From: Trachemys scripta elegans
Lineage: Eukaryota > Chordata > Testudines > Emydidae
Direction: 5' to 3'
Assembly: GCF_013100865.1 (NCBI RefSeq)
Contig: NC_048299.1
Coordinates: 46,253,345-46,317,344, forward strand
Length of the DNA: 64,000 bases
The notes under the pieces were generated by a model that was not told the origin of the DNA, ran no database searches, and saw only the letters and a program-made list of their open reading frames with translations. The translations under genes and the position numbers were made by a program. This document shows, piece by piece, positions 12,605-24,745 of the stretch. Positions within the stretch are counted from its first letter, which is position 1; the number at the start of each line of letters is the position of its first letter.

Positions 12605-12902
12605 GCCCCTTAAAATGCTCCTCTCCCAACCTCTGATGATAAGACAAAAAGCAATGGGCTTAAATTGCAGCAAGGGAGGTTTAGGTTGGAGATCAGGAAA
12701 AACATCCTAACTTTCAGTGTGGTTAAGCACTGGAACAAATTGTCCGGGGAGGTTGTGGAATCTCCATCATTGGAGGTTTTTAAGAACAGGTTAGACAAAC
12801 ACCTGTCAGGAAAGGGCCTAATTATTATGTAATCCTGTCTTGAGTGCAGAGGACTGAACTAACTGACCTACTGAGGTCCCTTCCAGTCTATGATTCTATG
12901 AT
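12605..12902 (+). mobile_element. CR1 LINE 3' end
   Basis: Plus-strand sequence contains the CR1 C-terminal and 3'UTR pattern: GGTTTAGGTTGGAGATCAGG, GAGGTTGTGGAATCTCC, GGTCCCTTCCAGTCTATGA, ending in the CR1 terminal repeat TGATTCTATGAT. It is 5'-truncated and has no intact frame. Confidence 0.9.
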
Positions 12903-15428
12903 AAACATCTGTTGCCTGAAAGAAATCTGTTTCTCACCTTTTGGTGACCAGCCCCAAGTCACAGACCTTAAGAACATCATTTTCAGTGTGTATATATATA
13001 TATAACTCCTTACATTATCCGTGCTTACATTTCACAGTGATTATGAGGACCAGTGTGACACAGGCTTCCAGTAGAGATCTTATATGACTGTTTGGTGAAC
13101 TAGTACGTAGTACCAGACCCAGGGGATCCCTGGTAGCCCTTAAATACCCCAGGGCCCTCTGCCAGTTGTCACCAAGAGATCCCTGAGTCACAGTTGGTGT
13201 TGGTAATTCCGTTGGTGACACTGTTTCCTTTGAGTCAATTCTGACCTAATGCCCCAAGAATGGCGTTAGAAAGTACTGTGGTGTTGGAGGTGCCTTCTTT
13301 CAGGTGGGACCTGCTGCAAAATTGCCTCATCTCACTATTGTTTTGTCATTATCCTTTCCCTCCTCCCTTTTGTTTTATTTAGGCTTGGCAGAATTTGGTT
13401 TTTATTTTTTTATAATTTCAATGGATAATATTGATGTTTATTTTTAAGCATTTTTCTATTTTTAATCTATTTAAATTTTCACGTGTATGCAAAATTATGG
13501 GATTTAAGCATTTTTTATTTGTATAGATTTTTATAGATTTAAATTTTCACAGTTGTGGGAAATTGAGGGGATCAGACAATAATTATTTAATGACAGTAGA
13601 TGTTAAGATTCAAAAAGTTAAGTCTTTATAACCATTTAAACACAAATTGTCAACATCCCAAGTCAAGGTATACAAAATAGATTGCTTATTAGAACTTGAT
13701 TTAAGCATTTTAAGCAGCATTTTTCTTACTTTGCCTATCTATAGATTTCTGTTACTATCAATGGAAATATTTTGTTGTCAGTTTACGTGTGTGTAGTGAA
13801 ATCGCCGTTTACTGACATGTACTGATAAAATCTAATCCTTCCAAGTGTGTTTTATTCCATCCACCTGTTGCATTTTGTCATAAACCATTGAAGACGATCA
13901 CCACACCGCACCTTAAGCGGGGTGGGCGGGGGGGGACGGACGGACGGTCTGGCTCGCCAGGCAAAGGGATGCACCTCTTTAAGGACAGAGAGGCACAGAC
14001 GTTCCTACAGAGGCAGAGTGGGTCATCAAGGGGACACTAACTCATCCCCAGGTAACTGGAAGAGAGGGGAGATTATGTAGGGGAAAAGTCCTTTTTCACC
14101 AGGACCAAGCAGGGCAGCAGCCGCCCTCTTATCCTTGAAAGTGGTGAAATATCAGTGGTGAAATATCAGGATCTGCTGTGGGCATTGCGCTAGCCACTCC
14201 TTACTGGGGAGTGGGGGGACTAGGGAGGAATTTTTCTCTCATTGACAGATTGGCCAAGGCAGAGTGAGTTTATTTTGTCTTCCCTACAGTGGATTTGGGG
14301 ACAGGGAGCTTAGTTGGGGCGAGCATGGAATGAGAGTTAGGCTATGATGTCGCAACTCATTATGTAAGTGTGGGATGGCTGTCCGGAGCAGGTACTTTGT
14401 GGGGAATGGAATAGTGATCAAATAAATAGTTTTGTAAAGGATTTAAAGAAGGTGTTTTTTAAAGGAGAGAAAAGGGAGTTTGGGGCTCCTATGACTGGCA
14501 CGGCAGGGAGGCAACCCCCCCTCCTTTATAGCCTACCTTGCCCCTCATTCAAGGGAGAGGATGGTAAGGTCCCAGGAGAGGGGCTGCTGGGGCTCTGGGG
14601 GGCAGGGAGCTGACAGAAGCCCCCAGGGTAGATATTGAATTGATCATGGAGCCACCTGCACTGTACATTTTTATCTGCCGGGTACTCCCAGACAGTTCAT
14701 AATAAAGTTGCGCTCTAATTAAACCACTTCCACTAATTAAACCACTTCCCGTGTCTCCTGTTCTTCTGGTATAGCTGGACAGTAGCTGTCACATTCCTTC
14801 TTTGCAATAGCTGTATTTCATGGTGAATGATATGCAAGCTCTGTAGCAACCTTGCAAATTTCTACTCACCTACTTGCTATGGACAAGTATTTTTGTGTTT
14901 TATTGACAGATGAGTAAAATATCATTAGTTTTTTTTTTTTATTACATCAATGGTCTGAATAGATTTTCAGTTTTTATCCTTATTTTATCAGTGTTCAAAG
15001 AAACATGAAGAACCAGTTTAGAAAATGACATGACTTAGATGAAGAAGCAAAATATTATTATGTTCTGTGCATTAATATCCAAATACCAAAAGATTGTTTT
15101 TAAATGGGGACAAATTGTTAAGCAAATCCAGTGTTTCCAATTGTAATAACTAGAAATGTTGTTGTGAAAGTGGTAGTTGACACCACTCCAGTATACATCA
15201 AGTGTCTTGCACGTTATGAGCTGAGTGCAAGCTGTCAGAAAACATTGATGAAGAGGTAGCATTAAACTATGTCCATAGTCCATTAAATACCATTTCATCA
15301 CAGTTGGAGACTTATAGATAAACAAAAGATTAAGCCTGAGTGTGCTCTTAGTTATGCTCGTTGGACAATTAGTCCCGATTTCCCCCAATGTACATGAGAA
15401 GAGAGTCAGGGCCACTCTATTTATCATC
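12903..15428. other. Intron, unclassified repeats and G-rich patch
   Basis: 13390-13560 is an AT-rich repeat beginning GGCTTGGCAGAATTTGG. 13910-13950 is G-rich, with a GGGGTGGGCGGGGGGGGAC run. The 13-base AGTGGTGAAATAT is tandemly duplicated at about 14141-14168. Around 14640-14800 an AATAAAG and a repeated AATTAAACCACTTCC are seen; this could be the edge of a retroelement but it is not assigned. Confidence 0.4.
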
Positions 15429-15436
15429 TGTGCTAT

Positions 15437-15601
15437 CAGGGCCGCCGGGGGGGAGGGCGGCGGCAAATGGGGCAATTTGCCACGGGCCCTACAGGGGGCC
15501 CCATGAGAACATAGTATTCTATAGTATTGCAAGTTTTTTTTATGGAAGCGGCCCCCGAAGTTGCTTTGCCCCAAGCCCCTTGAATCCTCTGGGTGGCCCT
15601 G
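15437..15601. mobile_element. hAT MITE with perfect 8-bp target duplication
   Basis: The 165-bp element starts CAGGGCCGCC and ends GGTGGCCCTG. It is flanked by a perfect TGTGCTAT duplication (15429-15436 and 15602-15609). It is GC-rich at both ends, with no coding capacity. Confidence 0.88.
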
Positions 15602-15609
15602 TGTGCTAT

Positions 15610-16433
15610 TAAGCAATATGAATTAATATGTTTTCCATTTAAGATGGAAAAATACAATAGAGTTACTATTCATGTTTTTAAAGATGATTTTATGGTATTA
15701 TCTGCTGCAGTGTACAGCAAAATTGAATGAATAATATCAAATGAAATCCACTCTGATATAGAGAGCTAGCAAAAGGCTGATTTACCACTTAAGTGCCTGG
15801 TTTTCCATAGAACTTAAGTGTTGAATAGGCCTTTTGCTGACCTCGTTGTATAGGGGAGAATTTCAGCCATCATGAAGACAGTATGAACTGAACTTTTGCC
15901 ATCAGAGTGCATAATATAACTTCTCATTTGGCTACCGTACAGAAGAATTTTTTTATTTTTTGTTGTCAACCATTTTAGACAACTGAGAGAGAATTTCAAG
16001 GAGCCTCAGGCAACTAAAATAACAATTGTTATCGTAAAAAGGTTTGTTATTTTGAAGCAAATAACTTTTGTCTGCGCTTTGCTGCTTCTTTTACACTAAT
16101 TAAATTTTCATGTATGGCTTATTAACTTCACACAGGGTCTGAACAACCTAATAGTAGTTTTATGTGACATAACAGGCAGCAGACTTTTATTACTCAGTCA
16201 GTGTATATTCATGACATATACATCAGGTATTCCCTTAAATTGCCATGTTGTATTTTTTTAAACACAATTTTTGTATTATTTAGTTACTTAATTATAAGGG
16301 TCCAATCCTGCCTTTTTTGAAGTCATTAGCAAAACTCCCACTTATTTGAGAGAGGGCATGAATGGGCCCATTGTCACAAATGATATTACACTGCTGTTGT
16401 CAGGTTCTATACTTTGTTCAAATACAAGCCTAT
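15610..16433. other. Intron, nothing recognised
   Basis: AT-rich intronic DNA with no exon or repeat that I can classify. Confidence 0.45.
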
Positions 16434-16882
16434 GGCCTTGTCTGTACTAGAGAACTCAGGTGTTTTTGCTTCAAACAATTGTTTTGCATCAACTGAAGCA
16501 GAAATGTTTGTGTGGATGCACACAAACCAACCTCAGTTGGTGTAAAATTTTCCTTTGTGTTTACACAAGTGCTGCCTTACACCTATCTGTTCAGAGGGGG
16601 TGAATGTCAGTTTTGACCGCACCCTCATCTGGCGAAACTCTGCAGCCTGTCTACAATAAACTGTTGCCCCAACTTAACTTAAATGAGTTTAAAAACACTC
16701 TTCTTTCTATTTAAGAATGGTCTGTAAGTCTGTAAGGAAGGAATCAACTTAAGCTAAATTGGTATAAGCCGCTCTTAAACCAAATGAAGACCGTCCGCAC
16801 ACGTTTTTTTGCCAGTTTAGCAAATCAGTTTAGAAAAGCCCCTTTATCTAAATCGGTGTAAGCTGGTGCATAGACAAGGCTT
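16434..16882. mobile_element. Small DNA transposon (GGCCTTGTCT termini)
   Basis: The left end GGCCTTGTCTGTAC and the inverse of the right end AGCCTTGTCTATGC are imperfect inverted termini. The interior has repeated CAACTTAACTTAAATGA-like segments typical of AAGGCCTTGTCTACAC elements in turtles. No clear target duplication was seen. Confidence 0.5.
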
Positions 16883-18825
16883 CAGTTCACTGGCTGAGAG
16901 TCCAATCTCTGCGTCCATTTAGCCATTGCCAACACAGGTCTTCAGAAATACACCCCCAGACATGGTCCCTCTCGGTGGAAATGTCAGTTGTGCTGTGTTC
17001 CTTGTGGCTTGTTACCTGTCAGCTCTCTATTCTTCTCCTAACACCTCCATGTCTCCGGAAGGTTTGGAATATATGGTGTATGGCAGACGGGAGAAATTGC
17101 AGGCTCAGCCAGTGCTGTCTGTGGAGAGGAGAGGGATGTTTCCAGTTAACACCAGCTAATGTTGGTGAGGATCATGGCTAGTAGAAGGGAGCATTTTGGA
17201 GGGTGTGGGATACTGGGAGGGGCATCCCTAAAGGGAGAGATTGGGGTGCAACGAGAAGACTTCCAGTTGGTGAGCTAAGAATGTTCACCAGGTGAGGGAG
17301 TTGTCAGTTGTGGCAGCTGCCAAGAAGGACAGCTGCAGAATTGACATTGCACGAGTTGAATTTGTTCGTGATCTAGCTCAGTATGAATAGAAACAGAAAG
17401 TTTCATTTCAAATGGTGTCTTAACATACAGTGCAGTGCCAGCGTAGTTGAAGACTCCAGAGCAAAACAAATTTTCCCACTCAATGAAAACCAAGTTCACA
17501 TCAGAATACATTGACAACCCGGCTACCTAGTGGGGAAAAATCTATGCCTTTGATATTTAGTTCTAAGGATAGTAGTTTTCTTAGGTTTAAAAGACTTTGG
17601 GTATTTTAGACTCCCAAAATTAACCTGCTTTAAAATTTGAATGATCTGATTTGAGAATATCCTTCACAATCTGACTGTATATGTAAAAAAACAAAGTTAA
17701 ATTCAGCATCCTATAGTCAACAGATGAAAAATACTATTTTTTAAATTGCAAGTTTGAAACTAAGACCTAACCAAAACAATATTTAAACTCGCTTTATTGG
17801 CATCTGCCATAGAATTTCACTAACAAATACTAATCCCAGAGTTGTGTTGGAGCCCTGCCCAGAGACTTGGGAGTTGGAGCAAGTTCCAAGTGTTTCCTTT
17901 GCCAGGTGTTTCCATCGATAACACTGGTGCACTAACGAGAAAGTAAACCAATAAATCCATGCTAATTTCCAGCATCATTAGAAACAGGAAAACAATAAAT
18001 GTGGTGTTACATGGAAAAGGCCAGTATTTGGTGGAAAATAAAGTTTCTGTTCTATCTACGAGCCTGATTCTGCAAACGTGACTATGAGTAATTTTGCTTG
18101 TCTCCTTAAAGTCAATGTGTTACTCATGTGAGCTCTAAGAATATAGGGTACAAAACTGAAAGCAGTAAAAGGAGGATAAATAAATAAAATAATTTGGAGG
18201 AATATAAATACATATAAAAATGTATATGTATAGAATATACTAAATATGTAAAATATATGTATATTGTATGGTGTGTGTGTGTGCGCATATATATATATGT
18301 TGAATTAGGCCTCATAGGAGTAATGTTCATATTTCACTAATCCACACTAATATGTGTGGATTGGTCATACCAAGGGGATGACATAAGTTCTCTTTTTAAT
18401 ACCTCTTTTTACTGAAAGGATACTAGCAAATTCTTTATTTTACAACTTTCATTTTTTTTTACTCATCTCTGTAGTAGTCTTAAATTGAAATTTTTCTACA
18501 AATCTTAAACTTTCCTATGAGATTTGCTATTTAGGTGAAAAGTGGTGATGTTTATTATATAGTCATTGCCAATAATATTGTTTATACTTGTGTGTAAAGC
18601 ACCTAGCATGCTATTAGCACTGTTTAAATAATGGGGTTGATTGGCAAAGGTGCAAATGGCAGGTAGGTATCTAAGTCACATTGAAAGGCAATAAGAGTTG
18701 GGTGCTTAAATGCTGTTTGTGCCTTTGAAAATCTCCCCCCCAGTATTTAAAATATGTGTTAATAAAAAATGGCACTAGCAGTTACTTCGAGCTTGATGAG
18801 ACTAGATTGGTGATAAAAATGCTGC
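16883..18825. other. Intron with AT/GT simple repeats
   Basis: 18170-18300 is A/T-rich, with a GT run and an (AT)n run near 18270-18298. No exon recognised. Confidence 0.5.
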
Positions 18826-18829
18826 GCGC

Positions 18830-19020
18830 TTTCATCTGAGGATCTGAGAGCACTTTACAGATGTTAATTAAACCTCACAACACTTCTGTGGAATAAGTAT
18901 TATTATTCCCATTTTTACATGGGGGAAGCTGAGCTGCAGTGGGAGGTTAAATGACTTTTCCAAGTTTACATAGCAATTCAGTGACAGTAATTGAACTCTG
19001 GAACCTTGACTCTCAGGGCC
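18830..19020 (-). repeat. MIR SINE (minus strand)
   Basis: The plus strand reads CACTTTACAGATGTTAATTAA, TATTATTATTCCCATTTTTACATG, GAGGTTAAATGACTTTTCCAAG and GTAATTGAACTCTGG, which is the reverse complement of the MIR core, in the usual order. The copy is old and diverged. Confidence 0.8.
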
Positions 19021-20174
19021 TGATTCTGGCCTCCAGTCTAGCAATACAGAGCAGTTGAAATGCCTTTTTAACTGGCTGCCTGAAGAGCCCTTTAGAGTGG
19101 GGGAAACCTGGACGGCCTAGGTTCAGCATAACATCTCACATACCACTCTCCTTGTCACCCACTGGAGTAGAGGACGTAACAGATTAGCTCTCTGACCAGC
19201 CAGTCCCAGTTGGCATAACAGCATAATTGTATGTGCAGCACATCACAGATATTATTAACCTTTACATAATGTCAATTAAGATTCTAATTTAAGGGGAGTT
19301 GTCCTTATTACATATTAGTTTAGAATTCTTGGTAGTGTTTTGCAACAATTATATGCCTTTTTCTTCTTCGTTAACATTATATTGTACTTCCCTTTGTTGA
19401 GAAATGGTTTGAAGATTGTTTATAGTTTTTCAGCATTCTCTCCATCTTGTAAGAGAGTGCTTATTCCACAAACCACATTTCACCAACCCAAGAAACACCC
19501 ACTACTGTTGTTCAAAACCAGCAAGATCCGGTTGCTCATACAGGGTGAAATCCTGTACCCATTGAAGCTAATGGGAACTTGGCCATTGACTACAGTGGGC
19601 CAGCTTTTCAACCCCATTGATTTTTTTTTTTTTTTTTTTAGAAAAGTATCTTTCCATGCAGATCTTATGCTTCTTATATGAATTCAGACATAATGAATAA
19701 ACCACCGGATATTCAAATGCACCATGGCTTTTCAGCCTAAGGGTCACAATCTCCAGTGGTGTTATAAACAAGTGCCAGAGGTCAGCACAGTCCTGTTCTT
19801 TCCATATTGCTAAATGGAAGAGGGTGGGGCTCTTGCAATTAAAAAGATTGAGAGCCACTAAACTACAGCTTTATAAAGGCAGACTGATCTTTTTTGAAAA
19901 TGCTGCAGTATCTATGTTTTTGTTTTCCTGTAACCCAGTGCACTAAAACATTATGACTGAGCTGTACTTTTACCACTGAGATTCCTAACTGCTTGTGCCA
20001 GATCTGAGAGAATATAACCTTTGTTGCATGCAGAATCCTGTATGTGCACACTTACTAATCTCAGTGGCCATATGGAAGTGTTCAGGTGTTATAGATTTAA
20101 CTTTTTAATTACAGTGCAAACAAGCCATGTCTAATAAGAGGATAACTGAAATATTTTAACTCTATAATATAAAG
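19021..20174. other. Intron up to the acidic-linker exon
   Basis: A poly-T run lies at about 19619-19640. The stretch near 19540-19605 (GTGAAATCCTG, CCATTGACTACAGTGGGCC) resembles the old short palindromic repeat seen elsewhere in this window. No exon. Confidence 0.4.
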
Positions 20175-20330
20175 ACAGGAGAATATGCTACTGATGAAGA
20201 AGATGAAGACATGGGACCTATCCTTCCAGGAGGTGACATGGCCATTGAAGTGTTTGATCTTCCTGAGAATGACGACATGTTTTCCCCAACCGAGCTGGAC
20301 ACCACTAAGCTTGCTCACAAATTCAAAGAG
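20175..20330 (+). CDS. PPP1R9A: Neurabin-1 exon, acidic linker
   Basis: This 156-nt, phase 0/0 exon has 52 codons, beginning TGEYATDEEDEDMGP and ending LAHKFKE, with a strong GTAAGA donor. The acceptor is AAAG|ACAGGAG. The AG four bases further on would break the frame, so the first AG is chosen. The tract before it is poor in pyrimidines, so the acceptor looks weak. The product is a very acidic run (DEEDED) followed by the conserved FDLPENDDMFSPTELDTTKLAHKFKE, which leads into the main coiled coil. Confidence 0.95.
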
Positions 20331-22664
20331 GTAAGATGGACAACTGGGCAAGATTTCTGGGACAGCACTGGTTCTAGTAATCTCATTTTTCAACTATTTG
20401 GATTTCTCTTTGAATAATAGAATTGATTTCCAGCTTATTTGTATAATCAATAGTTGTAAATGGCTTAAGCAGTCATGCTTGAAATAAGTGAGGCCCATTT
20501 TCTCAGTTGTTTTTAACATTTGTTGCCAGATATTTCTTGTGTTGACAAAGGCTCCGCAAAGCATGAATCGTTAATAGTGCTCCTTATTAGAACAGTTTGA
20601 TAAATGTTCAACAAAAAATCCTTTTATGTCTCAGCACTTTATTTGCAATTTTTCAGCTAGGAGAAGAAGCTGTGAGTTAGTTCATTGCTGGCAGATAGAT
20701 TGTCTTTCTAAACAAATGTTTACTTTAAGATTTGACTCTGGAGTTCATTGAGAGACAAATGGGCTAAATAAACTTCAGTGAAAATGAATTTAGTGGACTC
20801 TCTTAGTTCCCTTTACCCACATTACAAAACCACTCTTAAGTGTACTGCAGTGTGACACGTCTGGCAGTTGGTTTAAGAAAGGCTCCTTTTTTGGAGAAGC
20901 AGGCATGTCGCAGGTTGGGGTTGAGGTTCTTTGATGGTGCTGGGTGGGGAGGAGGCGTGCACGGCGCCTGCTAGTACTAAATCTGGCTTGGATCAGCGAT
21001 GTTAGTTGCAGTCAGTGAATCACTCTCAAAGCATGACAGACATATCGGCTCTAGTGCCACTGTACTTTAGGTTCTGAGCTCTTGGTATGGTTTGTGCCTC
21101 ATCTTCCACAAAGTGTGATGTCAATGGGGATGTAAGACATGTGCGGTTGCAATTAGTGCTCCCCACGTGGCTGGAGCAATTGGGCCAAGAACCGTGACAA
21201 TAAAGTCAATTTTTCTTTTTTAAATAGGGTGAAGATGGAAGGGGTGAGAGCAGCCGGAGCCTCATGGGGGAGGTGAGCGGCAGCACCCTCATGGGGCCAG
21301 CGGGGAGATATAAAAGAAACAGTCTCCCCTGCCCTCCCAAAGCCAGTTCTCTTATTTTCTCTAAATACATATGATTGGCACTGGGAGTTAGACATAGAGG
21401 GTAACCAGTCACTGTGTCATTCCTCACTCAGCTGGTGTCTTCTTCAGCCTTAAGATGCTTATTGTTCATAAGTGTTTCTCTCTGGAAGGAGTTTTTCAGC
21501 ACATTTTGACATTGGCTCTCCTCATTGTGATGGCTGGTTTTAAGACCCCATTTTTAAAATCCCAGACTATAGACAATGGTGAGCTACTATGTTAAATTCT
21601 GTCCACACTGGTGGCCTGATTCTCCACTACCTTGCATCCTGTGTAGTCATGGATACCTGTTTGAAATAAGTACACAGTGCTTATAAAATACTTCCATTCT
21701 GATCTGGTAATGTTTACGTCCATTTTGCTCTCACTGTATAAAAGGCTATCCAAAGTGCAAAGCAGTGGTGGGCATGCTGTGGGCCTTTAATCGAATTACC
21801 CTTAAATCTGTGCTTGAACATAGTTCCCATTAACTCTGTTAAACAGTTAGGCCAGCCAGCGTGGACTGGGCTATACTGTGTTTGAATATGCCCAAACTGG
21901 CGTTAAACTATTTATGGAACTGGTTTACTTAACTCAAAGCCCCAGTGTAGATGATATCAGAATCAGGAAGTTGGGAAGCTGCAAATCCAGGTGGCTCTAA
22001 GAGAGCTTGAGAAGGAAATGTAACCATATAAATCCTACTTCTATTACAGCTGAATCTACGATTGCTAACCCACATAGTTATAAGCAGAATATGAACACAG
22101 CCTTGTTGTTTGTTCACTGTCTGTGTTTAACAGGATATAGCTAAGTTTTGTTGACTTAGAGTTAGTTCATGTTTTTAATGGCATTTGCCCTGAATTCGTG
22201 CAACATTAGATGTGCTACTGGTGCTGTTCACACCCACTCTGATGTTTGCTGGGGCTGTATAGTTAAAGAGGAGCTATTCTTTCTTATTTTTATCATGCAG
22301 CTATATGACAGTATTGAATAATAGTGGATTGGACATAATCTTCAAACATAATAGTGTGACCTAATAAGTTGAATTGAATTCAGCTGTTGCAGATGAAAAA
22401 TATGCTCAAATAAGTTTGACATGTCTCTTATTTAGGAACCTTATACTTTTGTCACACATTTTTCTTTTAGTAAGGAAATTGGAATACGTACATATATTTT
22501 CTTGGATTTTTTTAATGTAACCTGTGCATATTTGTAGGCAAAAATAAAACATAGTTACATAGCCAAGCACGCTTTGAACTTTGGTTGAACTTGAAAAGAG
22601 ACTTTTTTAGGTAGTTTCTTTCCTATTGCAAAACAAAAGTGTAACACTGGATATGCAGACAGGC
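20331..22664. other. Intron, nothing firmly classified
   Basis: 21120-21330 is locally GC-rich with ATATAAAAG near 21306, possibly an old LTR or transposon piece, but no boundary is visible. No exon. Confidence 0.4.
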
Positions 22665-22840
22665 TCTCTGTGGTCTTAGACAAACCACTTTAAACCCTTT
22701 TTTTGTCTTGATAAAATATTGGCATTACTGTTTACATTGTTGTGAGGATAAATTAGTTAATATTTATAAAGCACTTTTGAGGATGAAATACTTTACATAA
22801 AGTGTCATTATTAACAATGATCCTGTATAGCATTAGAAAA
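22665..22840 (+). repeat. MIR SINE (plus strand)
   Basis: GTGGTCTTAGACAAACCACTT, then TTGTTGTGAGGATAAATTAG and TATTTATAAAGCACTTTTGAG, follow the MIR consensus order. The copy is diverged. Confidence 0.65.
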
Positions 22841-24665
22841 ACTTATGGTGCTATATATAAAAATCTGAAATAATGTTTGTGTTCCAAGAATGTACACGAC
22901 ATTGTATAAAACATAGAAAGAAACATGCATGCCCTGTTCCCCCAAGGAACATGCATATGATTTATCTAAGATCCAGATTTGCTTGCCAAACCATTTACCT
23001 AGCCCCTTATTTACTGATAAAACAGAAATATACTAAAATGTCCATTACCTCTCTGCCTTCAGTCAAAGAGAAACATATATTTGCTATCTGTATTGCAAAA
23101 CATAATTCCTTTTGTCCAAACAAAAACATTCCAAATGTCCAGTCTACATATTGGAATGTTTGTGAGAAAAGTCTCTGCTTCTGTTTCTACCTCAGTGGGA
23201 TCTGTTGTACCATGTGCTGATTCAATGATCTGACTGAGTGATCAGTATTCGTTTTTTACTTAATAAGAGAAAGCATAAAAATAACAGATAAAACCATCTG
23301 TATCTGAGCAGATTGTAATTTATGCAACAGTTTTGGGTTTGTTTGTTTGATATAAGTCTCTTTAATAATAGTCTAAATATAGGTCACTTGCTTGTGAGCT
23401 TTTGTAGGAGGGATGGAGAGGGGCTGCAAGCAGATGGCCCACGGCATCAAATCATGAACTTCCGTTGCATCATTACCTCTGAAAAGGATATAGTCTAATA
23501 CAACCATCCTCCCCTTCATCTCATCTTACCCCAAAGCAGTGAGATAGCTGATCTAAGTAAAGGTTTGGTGTTTGTACAAACACCATATTTTTGAGGTGGC
23601 TCTCCTCTAATTTTTCCTGTTCTTCCTCCACCGTTAGGAGAAATTGTTTTTCAAGCCACTCACAATCACCAGCCTGATCCAGGGCTTGCAGTGCAGGGAC
23701 CCAGGTGTGAAGAAGTTCAGAAGTCTGACGCATTATGGATCCGTCTTGTAGATACTAAACATAGCCTCTCCCTTACAAATCCTCCACTCCTATCTGGCCA
23801 GAGAAGGAAGAGTCCAAAAATTCCTCCTTTCCTGATATAGTTCCAACATCTAGTGATCGAAGGGTGGAAGGCCCACTTAAGCTCTTTGGAGGTACTGTGG
23901 CAGTGAGGATCACTGGTTAAGCACCATGTGAGGACTGGTGCCAGTGTGAAGGAGCAGCTGTGACTGCTGGTCCATCCATTGGAAGCTGCACTACAGTTGT
24001 GCACCCCACTCTAGAGTTAACAGATAGTTTGTCTCCCTTGCCCATCTCCCCACATCCCACTCATATAATGTTCTACTACTTGGGTTTTACGCAGGTGAAG
24101 TGAATTAAGTGAACCACTAGCCTAAGCTATATGTTCCTATTGGAGCTAGGAAGGCACTTGTTTCTGTTTTATCTGACTCCTTCCTTATATTTGTAATTTT
24201 ATGAAAGAAAAGATATGGAAAAAATATTTGTACGCACAAAAACTTTCTCTTTGCCACCTGTACTCATCCTCTCTTTCTCAGGATATTGTCTTCCCCAGTG
24301 CTGCAAAGCCATAGACATTAAAGAGCTGTACTATTGGCAAGAGCTCAGCATCCTCCCTCTCCATCCTAGGCCCAATCCTGCAGTCCTCTATGCAAGAAAC
24401 TTCCATTGATTGCAGAATTGAGGCCAGTGTGCCTGCAGAGAAATTCTGATCTCTCTGCTAGTCTTACCTAGTCAGGAATGGGAGGTGACAGCATATAATT
24501 TACAGTCATCTGTATTGGCTTTTTGTAACTCAATCGGGTAAGCATTTAGCCCTCAGGAGAGCTTCCCTTAGATATTTTTTCTTCCTTTTTAATCATAAAA
24601 TAAAGGTGAGTCATCTAATTGTGTGGAAAAGTTTTGAGTCACCAAATAATGGGAAACTCTTTTTA
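22841..24665. other. Intron; minus-strand open stretch without homology
   Basis: Minus-strand frames at 23521-23733 (70 codons, VEEEQEKLEE) and 23717-24004 abut but lie in different frames, and I recognise no protein. An old pseudogene is possible but not shown. Confidence 0.35.
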
Positions 24666-24667
24666 AA

Positions 24668-24745
24668 TTATAGATCCAGATCCTCAGCTGGTGTAAATCT
24701 GCATAGCTGGTATTGATTTATACCGTCCAAGGATCTGGCCCATAA
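24668..24745. repeat. Old palindromic short repeat (GATCCTCAGCTGGTGTAAAT)
   Basis: The left arm CCAGATCCTCAGCTGGTGTAAATC pairs imperfectly with the right arm GATTTATACCGTCCAAGGATCTGG. This is a decayed foldback unit that recurs in the window, for example at 32043-32121. Confidence 0.55.

Noticed and set aside
15035..15616. Minus-strand 193-codon frame
   Set aside because: It runs through the MITE at 15437-15601 and into unique intron; no recognisable protein.
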